A stretch of DNA of 64,000 nucleotides from positions 124,001 to 188,000 of the forward strand of contig CAWIIF010000015.1 in assembly GCA_963836015.1 (NCBI GenBank), in the 5' to 3' direction. The DNA comes from CAWCDJ01 sp963836015 (lineage in GTDB: Bacteria > Acidobacteriota > Terriglobia > Bryobacterales > Bryobacteraceae). A program made the position numbers and the translations under genes. Of this stretch, positions 52,383-61,128 are shown in pieces (position 1 is the first letter of the stretch; each line of letters begins with the position of its first letter). Below the pieces are notes generated by a model. The model saw only the letters and a list, made by a program, of their open reading frames with translations. It did no database searches and was not told the origin of the DNA.

Positions 52383-53278
52383 AGCTCGCGCCCGGTAAGA
52401 GCGCTGTATGCCTGGCGGTATTTCTCGCTGGTCTTGGCGGCGACCTCGACGGGCAGGGCCGGCGCCGGAGGCTGCTTGTTCCAGTGGATCGATTCCAGGT
52501 AGTCGCGCACGTACTGTTTGTCGAACGAGAACTGCGGCCCGCCCGCCTTGTAGGTTTCGGCGGGCCAGAAGCGCGAGGAATCGGGCGTCAGCACCTCGTC
52601 GCCCAGCACGAGCTGATCGCCTACAAATCCGAACTCGAACTTCGTGTCGGCAATGATGATGCCTTTCGTCCGGGCGTACTTCGAGGCGCGGCTGTAGATT
52701 TCGAGCGTGAGATCGCGCAGGCGTTTCGCGAGATCTTCGCCGATCAGGGAGACCACGTGCTCGAACGAGACATTTTCGTCGTGTCCGGTCTGCGCCTTGG
52801 TGGCCGGAGTGAAGATCGGCTCGGGAAGCTGGTCGCTTTCGCGCAGCCCGGCGGGCAGCGGAATGCCGCAGACCGTGCCGTGCTGCTGATATTCCTTCCA
52901 GCCGGAGCCTGCGAGATAGCCGCGCGCCACGCATTCGATCTCGATCATGTCGGCGCGCTTCACCAGCATTGAGCGGCCTTCGATCTGATCGGGGAATTGC
53001 GGCAGCGGCTGCGGATATTCGCCCACTTGCGCCGTAAGGAAGTGCGTGGGAGTCACATCGCGCAGGAAGTCGAACCAGAAGATGGAGAGCTGCGTGAGCA
53101 CCCTGCCTTTATCCGGAATTCCGGTGGCCAGGATGTAATCGAAGGCGGAGATGCGATCCGTCGCCACGATCAGCAGCTTGCCGTCGATGCTATAGACGTC
53201 GCGAACTTTTCCGCGGCCGTGGCGTTCGACGCCCGGCAGGTTGGTTTCCAGGATGACAGGATGTGTAGTGGCCTTCAC
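52379..53278 (-). CDS. purC: Phosphoribosylaminoimidazole-succinocarboxamide synthase
   Basis: The 299-aa enzyme joins CAIR and aspartate with ATP in purine synthesis. It has GKVRDVYSIDGKLLIVATDRISAFD, ECVARGYLAGSGWKEY, EPIFTPATKAQTGHDENVSF and IIADTKFEFGFV, the SAICAR synthetase signatures. The length near 300 places it with the longer, eukaryote-like bacterial PurC forms. Translation begins at GTG 53278 with GAAGG upstream, and TAGAAT 12 bases before it may be the -10. First gene of purC-cvpA-fis-nudix. Confidence 0.95.
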   Translation of the reverse strand: MKATTHPVILETNLPGVERHGRGKVRDVYSIDGKLLIVATDRISAFDYILATGIPDKGRVLTQLSIFWFDFLRDVTPTHFLTAQVGEYPQPLPQFPDQIEGRSMLVKRADMIEIECVARGYLAGSGWKEYQQHGTVCGIPLPAGLRESDQLPEPIFTPATKAQTGHDENVSFEHVVSLIGEDLAKRLRDLTLEIYSRASKYARTKGIIIADTKFEFGFVGDQLVLGDEVLTPDSSRFWPAETYKAGGPQFSFDKQYVRDYLESIHWNKQPPAPALPVEVAAKTSEKYRQAYSALTGREL

Positions 53279-53365
53279 TTTGCCTTCAGGATTCTATCGG
53301 GGGAGTAAATCAAAATGATAACCCGCCTCGCGGGATTGTCAATCCTGCAATTTGCATATGTCGCG

Positions 53366-55352
53366 TTACGGGTCGATTCGTTTTTCCGCGGCCGCGATGG
53401 TCTGCTTCGCCAGGACCTCGAGATCGCTGCGCGCTTTGGCCCAATCGCGCTCGCTGATGGCGGCCGGACGGTTCGCCGCAGCGAAGCACGCCGGCAGGAA
53501 CGCCAGCAGGTTGGCGCCGGCTCCGCGTCCGATCAGGGTCTCTGCGCGCGTGGGATTCGAGAGCTTGTGATAACTAACGGCCGTGAGGTATAGCACAGTC
53601 ACCACCTGCATCGGATCGGGGAAAGCCGCGCCCAGGTCATCCAGCAACAGCCCGCCGGTATCCACCACCTTCGCGGGTTGGCTTAGGCCGTTGTAGGTTT
53701 GCAGGTAGTAATAGAGCCGCTCCGGTTTTCGTTTGGTATCGGGATACTCCCGGCTCCAGGCATCCAGGTGCTCCAGTGCTTTCGAGTAGTTGTGGCCCGC
53801 GATATCCTGCGCCACCAGGTTGGCCGCCAGGTCCTCCTCGCTGCGGCGCGGGTTCCTCCGGCTGGGCGGATTTCCGGCCCCGGTCGATAGGTCCGGCGGG
53901 CGCCGCGCCGCGGGCTTGATCGCCGCCGCGGTGACGGGCGGAGGCGGCGGCTTCGGTGAGGCCTTCGATACCGCCGGTTCGGGCGCTTTAGCGGTTTGCG
54001 TGATGACGACCACCGAAGGGGGCGCTGCGACGGGTACCGCATAGGGCACCGGCACTTGCTCGGGCGCGGGCGCGGCAGCCGGCTGAGTGATCACCACTAC
54101 GGGAGCCTGCGGCCTCGCACCGGCTTCGGCGCTCTCGAACGTGGTCCCCTCCACGAACGGCGTCACGCGCCCGGAGACTCCGATCACTAACGGGCGCTCG
54201 ATCTCGAGCTTTGCGGCGGCGAACGCGGGGGAGGGAAGAGCGGCGGCGAACGCCATGGTCCGTAATGGCTCCTTCGGGCGCGCGGTGAATCCCGCCGGAT
54301 CGATCGCGGCGGCATCCTGCTGAAACGCGGCATACGTGGTGTTCGCGTCCAGGAACTGCTGCGGCAGGGGCGCAGCGGGCGATTCCGGAATCCACTGTTC
54401 GCCGGGTGCCAGCGGCCCCCATCCGGCCGCGCCGGCTCCGCGCAGCCAGTACACGTCGCCGGGCTTGAAGATGGCGCTTCGCGCGGGCGTCCAGATCCAG
54501 CCGAGATTCGTCTTGCGCAGCCAGCGGCCGTAATGATACGGCAGCCAGCCCCATTCTTCGGCGCTCACCCAGGTGTAGCCCAGGCCGTCGTACCAGAGCC
54601 ACCGGCCGTTCTGAAAAGGAATCCATCCCTGCTGGGTTTTGGGCTTCCAGACCGGGCCGAGATCCTCGGTTTGTACCCAGGTGCCGGCAGCGTCCAGGTC
54701 CACCAGGCCGAAGCGCTCCGGCACGTGGGCGGCGGAGGTGGAGCCTGCGAGCGTCCGGTCGCGACCGTCGCTCCAGCGGTCCAGTTCCACCGGGGCGATT
54801 TCCCGGTTCAGGAAGAAGCGCGCTGGATGGGCCGGCTCGACGCTTGCCGTCTGGCCTTCGCGCAGGTCCAATTCGGCGGCTGGAGAGGAAAACCGCACGA
54901 CTCCCGCGAGCACCGCGATGCGGCTCCACAGTTCCGCGGCCTCCACGCGGATGCGGGCGCCGCGAGTCACAGTGACTTGCGCGCCGGGCAGGGCGAGGAT
55001 CAGGGAGTCGCGGCCTTCGGCCCCGCCGGTAAAATAGGCCAGGCCGCGGTCGAGCGTCAGCAAGGTCACCCGTTGGCCGGTGGCCAGCTGCGAGTAGTCC
55101 GCGATCTCCGTCTGGGAGTTCGGCCCCAGCCGCCAGGCGCTGCCCTCGTCGAGCTCGATTTCGGCGCGGGAGGCCGGCCCCGAGCGCAGCCAGCTCGACT
55201 CCACCAGCGGCAGGTTGCGCTCCGCCGCCATCCAGGGTTCGGAAGCTCGCAACTGGACCTCCACGGTTCCCTGAAACTCGCCCATGCGGGCATAATCGAG
55301 CTTGTCCTGCGACAAGCGCGCCCGGCAGCAGAAGAAGCGCGAAGAGCCTCAT
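53366..55352 (-). CDS. Exported FecR/DUF6600-like protein, apparent frameshift near the N-terminus
   Basis: The main frame (to 55315, about 649 aa) has a FecR-like beta domain (about 20-155, GPNSQTEIAD) and Trp-rich DUF6600 repeats (GWIPFQNGRWLWYD, GWLPYHYGRWLRK). A proline-rich linker and a helical C-terminal region follow. It lacks a normal start: only TTG at 55315. In a different frame, ATG 55352, behind a perfect GGAGG, encodes a signal peptide (MRLFALLLLPGALVA). Removing one G near 55307 would join VA to DKLDYARMGEF. I infer a one-base frameshift or sequencing error. Function unknown. Confidence 0.7.
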
Positions 55353-55424
55353 CGGGTTCGACCTCCGTATCAATTCAACAGATTGACGACGCGTGGTCAA
55401 GCAGCGTTGTACGTAAAATGAGGT

Positions 55425-57734
55425 ATGACGGATGCGGCCGTACTGGCCCACATTTCCCACCTGCCGCATGCCCGGGCCAATTTCAAACAACTGGTGCGGG
55501 AACTGGGCGCCCGGGGCTCCGAGCGCGTGGAGCTCGAAACCACGCTGGCGCGCCTGGTGGCCCATGGCGACCTGATCGAGCTGCGCTCCGGCCAATACAT
55601 CCTGACGGCCCGCAGCCGCGAATTCGTGGCGGGACGGCTCAACATGCACCGGGATGGCTATGGCTTCGTGATCCCCGAGCGGCCCGTCGAAGGGATTGTG
55701 GGCGATATCTTCATTCCGCCCGCCTCGGCCGAGAAGGCCATGCACGGCGACCGGGTCATTGCTCGGATTGCGCGGATCGAAGCCGATGGACGCGCCGACG
55801 GGGAGATCGTCAAGATTCTGAAGCGCGCTCATCCAACGGTGGTCGGGGAGTTCCGCATCGGGCGGCGCGGGCACTACGTAGTGCCGCAGGACGAGCGCAT
55901 CCAGCAGTGGATCGAAATCCCCGAGGGCATGGAGTTCCCGCCTGAGTGCGAGTCGCTCGACCGCATCGGCGTGGTCGCGCCGCAGGTCTCTACGGTGGCG
56001 GAGCTCGACGGCATGGTGGTCAACGTCGAACTGCTCGAGTATCCGGAGAAGGGCGCGGGGCCGGTCGGGCGCGTGATCGAAATTCTGGGAAACCGCGACG
56101 ATTTCGGGGTGGACGTCGAGATCGTCATCCGCAAGCATCACCTGCCGCACCGCTTCCCGCCCGAGGTGGTGGAACAGGCGCAATCCGTGCCGCTGGTCAT
56201 CAGCGCCCGGGAGCTCCAGGGGCGCCGCGATTTCCGCTCGATGGAGATCGTTACGATCGACGGCGAGACGGCGCGCGATTTCGACGATGCCGTGTGGGTC
56301 GACCGCGCGGCCAGCGGCAACTACGCGCTCCACGTTCATATCGCCGACGTCAGCCACTACGTGCGGCCGGGTACGCCGATCGACGGGGAGGCCCGCCTGC
56401 GCGGCACCAGCGTCTACTTCCCGGACCGCGCGGTCCCTATGCTGCCGTTCGAGCTTTCGACGAACATCTGCTCGCTCAACCCGCAGGTGGACCGGCTGGT
56501 GCTTTCGGCGCTGCTCGAAATCGACCACCATGGCGAAATCGTGAACCAGGAGTTCACGGCGGGCGTGATTCGCAGTGTCGAGCGCATGACGTACACCAAC
56601 GTTCACCTGCTGCTCGAAGGCGACGAGGGGATGCGCGAGCGCTACCGCCCGCTGGTTGCCCGGTTCGAGCTGATGCGGGAGCTGGCGGACGTGCTGAACC
56701 GCAAACGGGTGCGCCGCGGCTCGATCGACTTCGACCTACCGGAGCCGCTCATCGAATTCGACGAATTCGGCGCCATGACCGCGGTGACGCGTGCGCCGCG
56801 CAACATCGCGCACCGCATCATCGAGGAGTTCATGCTGGCCGCCAACGAGGCAGTGGCCTCGCACCTGGAGCGCGCCTTGCCCGCTTCCATCTACCGGATC
56901 CACGAAAAGCCCGACCCCAAGCGGGTGATGGAATTCGAAGAGGTGGCCGCCCACTTCGGCTACTCGCTCGGAATCGGCGGGATGCCGGTGAAGAAGTTCG
57001 CGTATACGGACAAGCGCCGCGACGGCGGCAAGAAGCGGCGCGAAATCGTGCTGGCCGACTCCGCCGCGAACCTGACTTCGCGTCATTACCAGCGGCTGGT
57101 GGCCAAGATCGAAGGCAAGCCCGAGGAGCGCATCCTGAGCTACCTCATGCTGCGTTCGTTGAAGCAGGCCCGCTACAGCACGGACAACGTGGGCCACTTC
57201 GCGCTGGCCGCCGATACCTACACGCATTTCACATCGCCGATCCGCCGTTATCCCGACCTGGTCGTGCACCGGCTGCTGCGCGACGTTCTTCTGGGGCAGG
57301 CGGATCGCGCGCCGGGAGAAGCCGAGCTGAGCGCCATCGCCGAGGAATGCTCGCAATCGGAGCGGCGCGCGGCCGATGCCGAGCGCGAGCTGGTGGAGTG
57401 GAAGAAGGTCAAGTTCATGGCCGAGCGCGTAGGCCAGGATTTCGACGCGCTCATCATCAGCACCACCAAGTACGGCCTGTTCGTGGAGCTGACCGACCTT
57501 TTCATCGAGGGGCTGGTGCCCATCGATACGCTGCCCGGCGACCAGTACACTTACCAGGAGAACGTCCGCAAGATCGTGGGTAAGCGTACGCGGCGGGAAT
57601 TTGCGATCGGCGGCGCGGTGCGCGTGATTCTCGACCGGGTGGACGCCAACGAGCGCAAGCTGCAATTCGCGCTCCTGGAAGATGAGCCCAAGCGCCCGGG
57701 CCCGCGTTCCCGGCGGCGGATTTCGCATGGATAA
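55425..57734 (+). CDS. rnr: Ribonuclease R
   Basis: The 769-aa exoribonuclease degrades structured RNA 3' to 5'. An N-terminal winged helix (about 1-70) and cold-shock domains precede the RNB catalytic domain (about 245-580), which shows TIDGETARDFDDAVWV with the Mg-binding aspartates, HIADVSHYVRPG and HFTSPIRRYPDLVVHR. A C-terminal S1 domain ends near 735, followed by a basic tail. It is divergent from the FecR-like gene. TAAAAT ends five bases before ATG, with GAGG between, so the exact promoter is unclear. Confidence 0.95.
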   Translation: MTDAAVLAHISHLPHARANFKQLVRELGARGSERVELETTLARLVAHGDLIELRSGQYILTARSREFVAGRLNMHRDGYGFVIPERPVEGIVGDIFIPPASAEKAMHGDRVIARIARIEADGRADGEIVKILKRAHPTVVGEFRIGRRGHYVVPQDERIQQWIEIPEGMEFPPECESLDRIGVVAPQVSTVAELDGMVVNVELLEYPEKGAGPVGRVIEILGNRDDFGVDVEIVIRKHHLPHRFPPEVVEQAQSVPLVISARELQGRRDFRSMEIVTIDGETARDFDDAVWVDRAASGNYALHVHIADVSHYVRPGTPIDGEARLRGTSVYFPDRAVPMLPFELSTNICSLNPQVDRLVLSALLEIDHHGEIVNQEFTAGVIRSVERMTYTNVHLLLEGDEGMRERYRPLVARFELMRELADVLNRKRVRRGSIDFDLPEPLIEFDEFGAMTAVTRAPRNIAHRIIEEFMLAANEAVASHLERALPASIYRIHEKPDPKRVMEFEEVAAHFGYSLGIGGMPVKKFAYTDKRRDGGKKRREIVLADSAANLTSRHYQRLVAKIEGKPEERILSYLMLRSLKQARYSTDNVGHFALAADTYTHFTSPIRRYPDLVVHRLLRDVLLGQADRAPGEAELSAIAEECSQSERRAADAERELVEWKKVKFMAERVGQDFDALIISTTKYGLFVELTDLFIEGLVPIDTLPGDQYTYQENVRKIVGKRTRREFAIGGAVRVILDRVDANERKLQFALLEDEPKRPGPRSRRRISHG

Positions 57735-57748
57735 AGGGGGGCCGCCGC

Positions 57749-57810
57749 CAATGATTGGCGGAGGGTTTCATGACAGGAAAGGAGTTAGGCCCCTAGCTCG
57801 CCAATCATTG
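57749..57810. repeat. 12-bp inverted repeat before the methyltransferase gene
   Basis: CAATGATTGGCG (57749-57760) and its exact reverse complement CGCCAATCATTG (57799-57810) flank 38 bp. The left copy is inside a larger palindrome, CCGCCAATGATTGGCGG. The region is the gap between rnr and the methyltransferase. It may be a hairpin terminator for rnr or an operator; no long T-tract follows. Confidence 0.45.
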
Positions 57811-57840
57811 ACCGAAAATTCCCAAAAAATGGGCACGACT

Positions 57841-58563
57841 ATGACGCAACGAACCGATGAAGTTTGGAAAAAGTCTTCGCTGGCGGCGACGTACCTGGAG
57901 GGGGTGCGCGGCGCGATTCCGCTGGCGCAGGAACAGATCGACGTGATGCTGCGGATGATCGAGGCTTGCGGCCGGCCGGTCCGCCGCGTACTCGATCTGG
58001 GGTGCGGCGACGGCGTGCTGGCCAGTGCCATCCTGAAGCGCTTCCCGGAGGCGCACGCGGTGCTCGCCGATTTCTCCGAGCCGATGCTCGAGGCGGCGCG
58101 AAAGCGCTTTGCGGAGCGCGAAGGCGCTGTGCAATTCGCGAGCGCCGATTATGGCGCGCCGTCGTGGGTGGCCTCCGTGGCGGGGTTCGGGCCCTTTGAC
58201 GCGGTGATCTCGGGCTATTCGATCCACCACCAGCCGGATGCGCGGAAGCGCGAGGTGTACGCCGAGATCTTCGGGCTGCTCGAGGCCGGCGGCATCTTTA
58301 TTAATGTGGAGCACGTCTCCTCGCCATCCGACTGGCTGGTGTCGGTGAACGACGAGCTGTTCGTGGATTGCCTGCTCCGGCTGCACGCCGGGAAGAGCCG
58401 CGACGAGGTGGCGGAGGGATATTACCACCGTCCCGATAAAGCCGCGAATATTCTCGCTCCGGTGGAAACGCAGTGCGCGTGGCTGCGCGAGATCGGGTTC
58501 ACCGACGTGGATTGCTACCTCAAGATTTTCGAGCTGGCGGAGTTTGGCGGGCGCAAGCCTTAG
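57841..58563 (+). CDS. SAM-dependent methyltransferase (class I)
   Basis: The 240-aa product has motif I VLDLGCGDGVLASAIL (about 47-62), then LADFSEPMLEAARKRF (motif post I) and the acceptor-side FDAVISGYSIHHQPD. The fold is a class I Rossmann methyltransferase. The C-terminal half (ELFVDCLLRLHAGKSRDEVAEGYYHRPDKAANILAPVETQ) looks like a substrate-specificity region that I cannot place. ATG 57841 was chosen over 57829 in the same frame. It is convergent with the deaminase gene, six bases away. Confidence 0.88.
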   Translation: MTQRTDEVWKKSSLAATYLEGVRGAIPLAQEQIDVMLRMIEACGRPVRRVLDLGCGDGVLASAILKRFPEAHAVLADFSEPMLEAARKRFAEREGAVQFASADYGAPSWVASVAGFGPFDAVISGYSIHHQPDARKREVYAEIFGLLEAGGIFINVEHVSSPSDWLVSVNDELFVDCLLRLHAGKSRDEVAEGYYHRPDKAANILAPVETQCAWLREIGFTDVDCYLKIFELAEFGGRKP

Positions 58564-58569
58564 GATTGC

Positions 58570-59949
58570 TCAGTGTGCGGCCAGCGAAGCCTGGACCTTG
58601 GCGCGGTACTCCCGCGCTTTTTCGAGGATCAGGGGCTCGTCGAGAGTCAGGATCTTCGCGTCGCGGACGACGGGCTTGCCGTTCACCATCACGTCGCGGA
58701 CGTCGGAGGCCTTCAGCGCGTAGACGATCTGCGAAACCGGGTCGTACATGGGGACGGCGTTGGGGCGGTCGAGCCGGATGGTGATCAGGTCGGCGCGCTT
58801 GCCGGTTTCGAGGGAGCCGATCTCCTTTTCCATCCCCAGGACGCGCGCGCCGAGGATGGTCGCCATGTCCAGCGCCTGGGCGGCGGGCAAGACCTGGGGG
58901 TCGAGGGTCGTCACTTTTTGCAGCTTGGCGGCGAGATCCATTTCCTCGAACAGGTTGAAATCGTTGTTGCTGCCGGCCGGACCGTCGGGGCCGAGGCCCA
59001 CCGGGATGCCGAGCGCCAGCATTCTCACGACCGGGGCCACGCCGCTCGCCAGTTTCATGTTGCTGGACGGGCAGTGCGCTACGCCCACGCCTCGCTGCTT
59101 GAGGATGCGCATGTCGGCATCGTCCACCCAGACGCAGTGGGCGGCCACCGTGCGGCCGTTGAAGACGCCCAGGGAGTCGAGCACCTTGGTGGGGGTCATA
59201 TGGCGCGCGGCGAGCGTGTCGTCGTTCTCCTTTTTGGTCTCCGACAGGTGAATGATCAGCGGGGCGTTGAACCGGTTGGCGAGGGCGCGCGCGGCTTTGA
59301 GGGTTTCATCCGAATTGGTGTAGAGGGCGTGCGGCGCGACGGCGGGAACGATCAGCGGATCGTTGCGGAAGCGCGCCAGGTACCGGGCGGTGAAGGCCAG
59401 GGCATCGGCCGGAGTTTTCGCATCGGCCACCGGGAACTGGATGATGGTCTCGCCGAGGACGCCGCGCATGCCGGCCTCCCTGGCGGCTTCCGCCACCACG
59501 TCCTCGAAGTAATACATGTCGGTGAAGGTGGTGGTGCCGCCGAGCAGCATCTCGAGGCAGCCCAGGCGCGTTCCCCAGCGCACGAATTCCGGCGAGACGT
59601 TCTTGGCTTCGGCGGGGAAGATGTATTTCTCGAGCCAGTCCTGGAGCTTCTGGTCATCGGCGATGCCGCGGAAGAGCGACATGGCGGCGTGCGTGTGGGT
59701 GTTGACCAGGCCAGGGGCCAGGATGGCGTCGGGACGGTCGAGGCGCTGCTTCGGCTGGAAGCGGGCGTCGATCTCGGCCTTCGTGCCGACTGCCACGATG
59801 CGGTCGGCGCGGATGGCCACGGCGCCGTTTTCGATGACGCGGTGCTGCGGGTTCTCGGTGATGACATACCGCGCGCTCCAGATCCAATCGGCCGGCTCGG
59901 CTGCCAGGGCGGAGACGATGAGAAGGAAGAGACTACAGATACGAAACAT
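58570..59949 (-). CDS. Exported amidohydrolase of the S-adenosylhomocysteine/methylthioadenosine deaminase type
   Basis: The 459-aa product starts with a clear signal peptide (MFRICSLFLLIVSALAAEPAD), then the metal-dependent hydrolase core: GLVNTHTHAAMSLFRGIADD (the two His ligands), VAPHALYTNS, IIHLSETK, VAAHCVWVDDADM and GLGPDGPAGSNNDF. This layout matches MtaD/SsnA-type aminohydrolases that deaminate adenosyl compounds. A periplasmic version is unusual. It ends a nucleoside-salvage operon after cytidine deaminase, whose gene overlaps it by 17 bp. The substrate is inferred from the neighbours and the family. Confidence 0.85.
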   Translation of the reverse strand: MFRICSLFLLIVSALAAEPADWIWSARYVITENPQHRVIENGAVAIRADRIVAVGTKAEIDARFQPKQRLDRPDAILAPGLVNTHTHAAMSLFRGIADDQKLQDWLEKYIFPAEAKNVSPEFVRWGTRLGCLEMLLGGTTTFTDMYYFEDVVAEAAREAGMRGVLGETIIQFPVADAKTPADALAFTARYLARFRNDPLIVPAVAPHALYTNSDETLKAARALANRFNAPLIIHLSETKKENDDTLAARHMTPTKVLDSLGVFNGRTVAAHCVWVDDADMRILKQRGVGVAHCPSSNMKLASGVAPVVRMLALGIPVGLGPDGPAGSNNDFNLFEEMDLAAKLQKVTTLDPQVLPAAQALDMATILGARVLGMEKEIGSLETGKRADLITIRLDRPNAVPMYDPVSQIVYALKASDVRDVMVNGKPVVRDAKILTLDEPLILEKAREYRAKVQASLAAH

Positions 59950-60319
59950 CGAAGGGCTTCGGGAAGAGATCTTTCAGTTGATAGGTTTCGGTTTTGCCGC
60001 GGGGGTTCAGCATGACGATTTCGATATCGCCGCAGAACTCCCAGAGAATCTGGCGGCAGGCGCCGCAGGGGGGCGTGAGGTCGTCGGTATCGGCGGCGAT
60101 GGCGACGCGGCGGAACAGGCGGGCGCCTTCGGAGATGGCCTTGAACACGGCCACCCGCTCGGCGCAGAGGGTGAGCCCGTAAGTGGCGTTTTCGACGTTG
60201 CAGCCGGTGTGAATACGGCCGTCGCTGTCTTCGAGGGCGGCGCCGACCTTGAACTTCGAGAACGGCGCATGGGCGTGCTCGCGGACGGCCAGCGCGGCGT
60301 TGAGGAGCGGGTCGGTCAC
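59933..60319 (-). CDS. cdd: Cytidine deaminase
   Basis: The 128-aa enzyme deaminates cytidine and deoxycytidine to uridine. It carries the zinc and catalytic motifs TGCNVENATYGLTLCAERVAVF (Cys, catalytic Glu) and PPCGACRQILWEF (two Cys), the short tetrameric form with three cysteine ligands. Starts at GTG 60319, overlapping the purine phosphorylase stop (GTGA). It belongs to the nucleoside salvage operon. Confidence 0.95.
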   Translation of the reverse strand: MTDPLLNAALAVREHAHAPFSKFKVGAALEDSDGRIHTGCNVENATYGLTLCAERVAVFKAISEGARLFRRVAIAADTDDLTPPCGACRQILWEFCGDIEIVMLNPRGKTETYQLKDLFPKPFDVSYL

Positions 60320-61128
60320 GACGCCTCCAGCCGCGGCAGCACGGCCTTCAGGAACCTCACCAGCGTGTCGCGGACCATCGCCCCGGTTTCGAGGACCTCT
60401 TCATGGTTGATCTTCTGCGGCAGAATGCCGGCGGCCATGTTGGTCACGCAGGAGATGCCGAGCACCTTCATGCCCATGTGATTGGCCACGATCACTTCCT
60501 GGGCGGTGGACATCCCCACGACGTCGGCGCCGATGGCGCGGAGGAAACGGATCTCGGCAGGCGTCTCGTAGGAGGGGCCGAGCATCGCGGCGTAGACTCC
60601 TTCGCCCAGGGGAATGCAGAGTTCCGTCGCGACATGCTTGGCGATTTCCCGGTAGCAGCGGCAGTAGGCGTCCGACATGTCGGGGAATCGCGGCCCCAGG
60701 GAATCGTCGTTCGGGCCCACCAGCGGGTTCGATCCCTGCAGGTTGATGTGGTCGGAGATCAGCACCAGGCCGCCGCGCTCGAGCGTCAGGTTGATGCCGC
60801 CGGCGGCGTTCGTGAACACCATGGATTCGACGCCCAGTTGCCGCAGCACGCGGACGCCGTACGTGGATTGTGCCGGCGTGTTGCCTTCGTAGAGATGCGC
60901 GCGCCCGGACATCACGGCCACGGCGAGATCGCCCAGTTTGCCCAGGATGAGCTTGCCGGCGTGTCCGACGGCGGTGGATGCCGGCCAGCCGGGAATTTCG
61001 GCGTACGGTAGATCCACGCGCTCGCTCAGCTCGTCGGCGAATGCGCCCAGGCCGCTGCCGAGCACCACGCCGATGGACGGCCGCAGCGCCGTGCGGCTCT
61101 CGATGTACACCTTGGCTTCTTGCGTCAC
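60316..61128 (-). CDS. Purine-nucleoside phosphorylase (trimeric type)
   Basis: The 270-aa enzyme cleaves purine nucleosides with phosphate. It has VVLGSGLGAFAD, GHAGKLILGK, SGRAHLYEGN, FTNAAGGIN and MLGPSYETPAEIRFLRAIGADVVGMS, all from the type I PNP family (PunA/XapA). GTG 61128 forms a GTGA overlap with the nupC stop and fits the domain start; a longer upstream frame runs inside nupC. Partner of the pyrimidine phosphorylase in the same operon. Confidence 0.93.
   Translation of the reverse strand: MTQEAKVYIESRTALRPSIGVVLGSGLGAFADELSERVDLPYAEIPGWPASTAVGHAGKLILGKLGDLAVAVMSGRAHLYEGNTPAQSTYGVRVLRQLGVESMVFTNAAGGINLTLERGGLVLISDHINLQGSNPLVGPNDDSLGPRFPDMSDAYCRCYREIAKHVATELCIPLGEGVYAAMLGPSYETPAEIRFLRAIGADVVGMSTAQEVIVANHMGMKVLGISCVTNMAAGILPQKINHEEVLETGAMVRDTLVRFLKAVLPRLEAS

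Noticed and set aside
53988..56606. An 872-codon open frame on the minus strand
   Set aside because: It runs antisense to RNase R and out of frame with the FecR-like gene; its product is low-complexity and rich in Arg, Asp and His, as expected for a shadow frame in GC-rich DNA. Only its embedded signal peptide at 55352 is meaningful.
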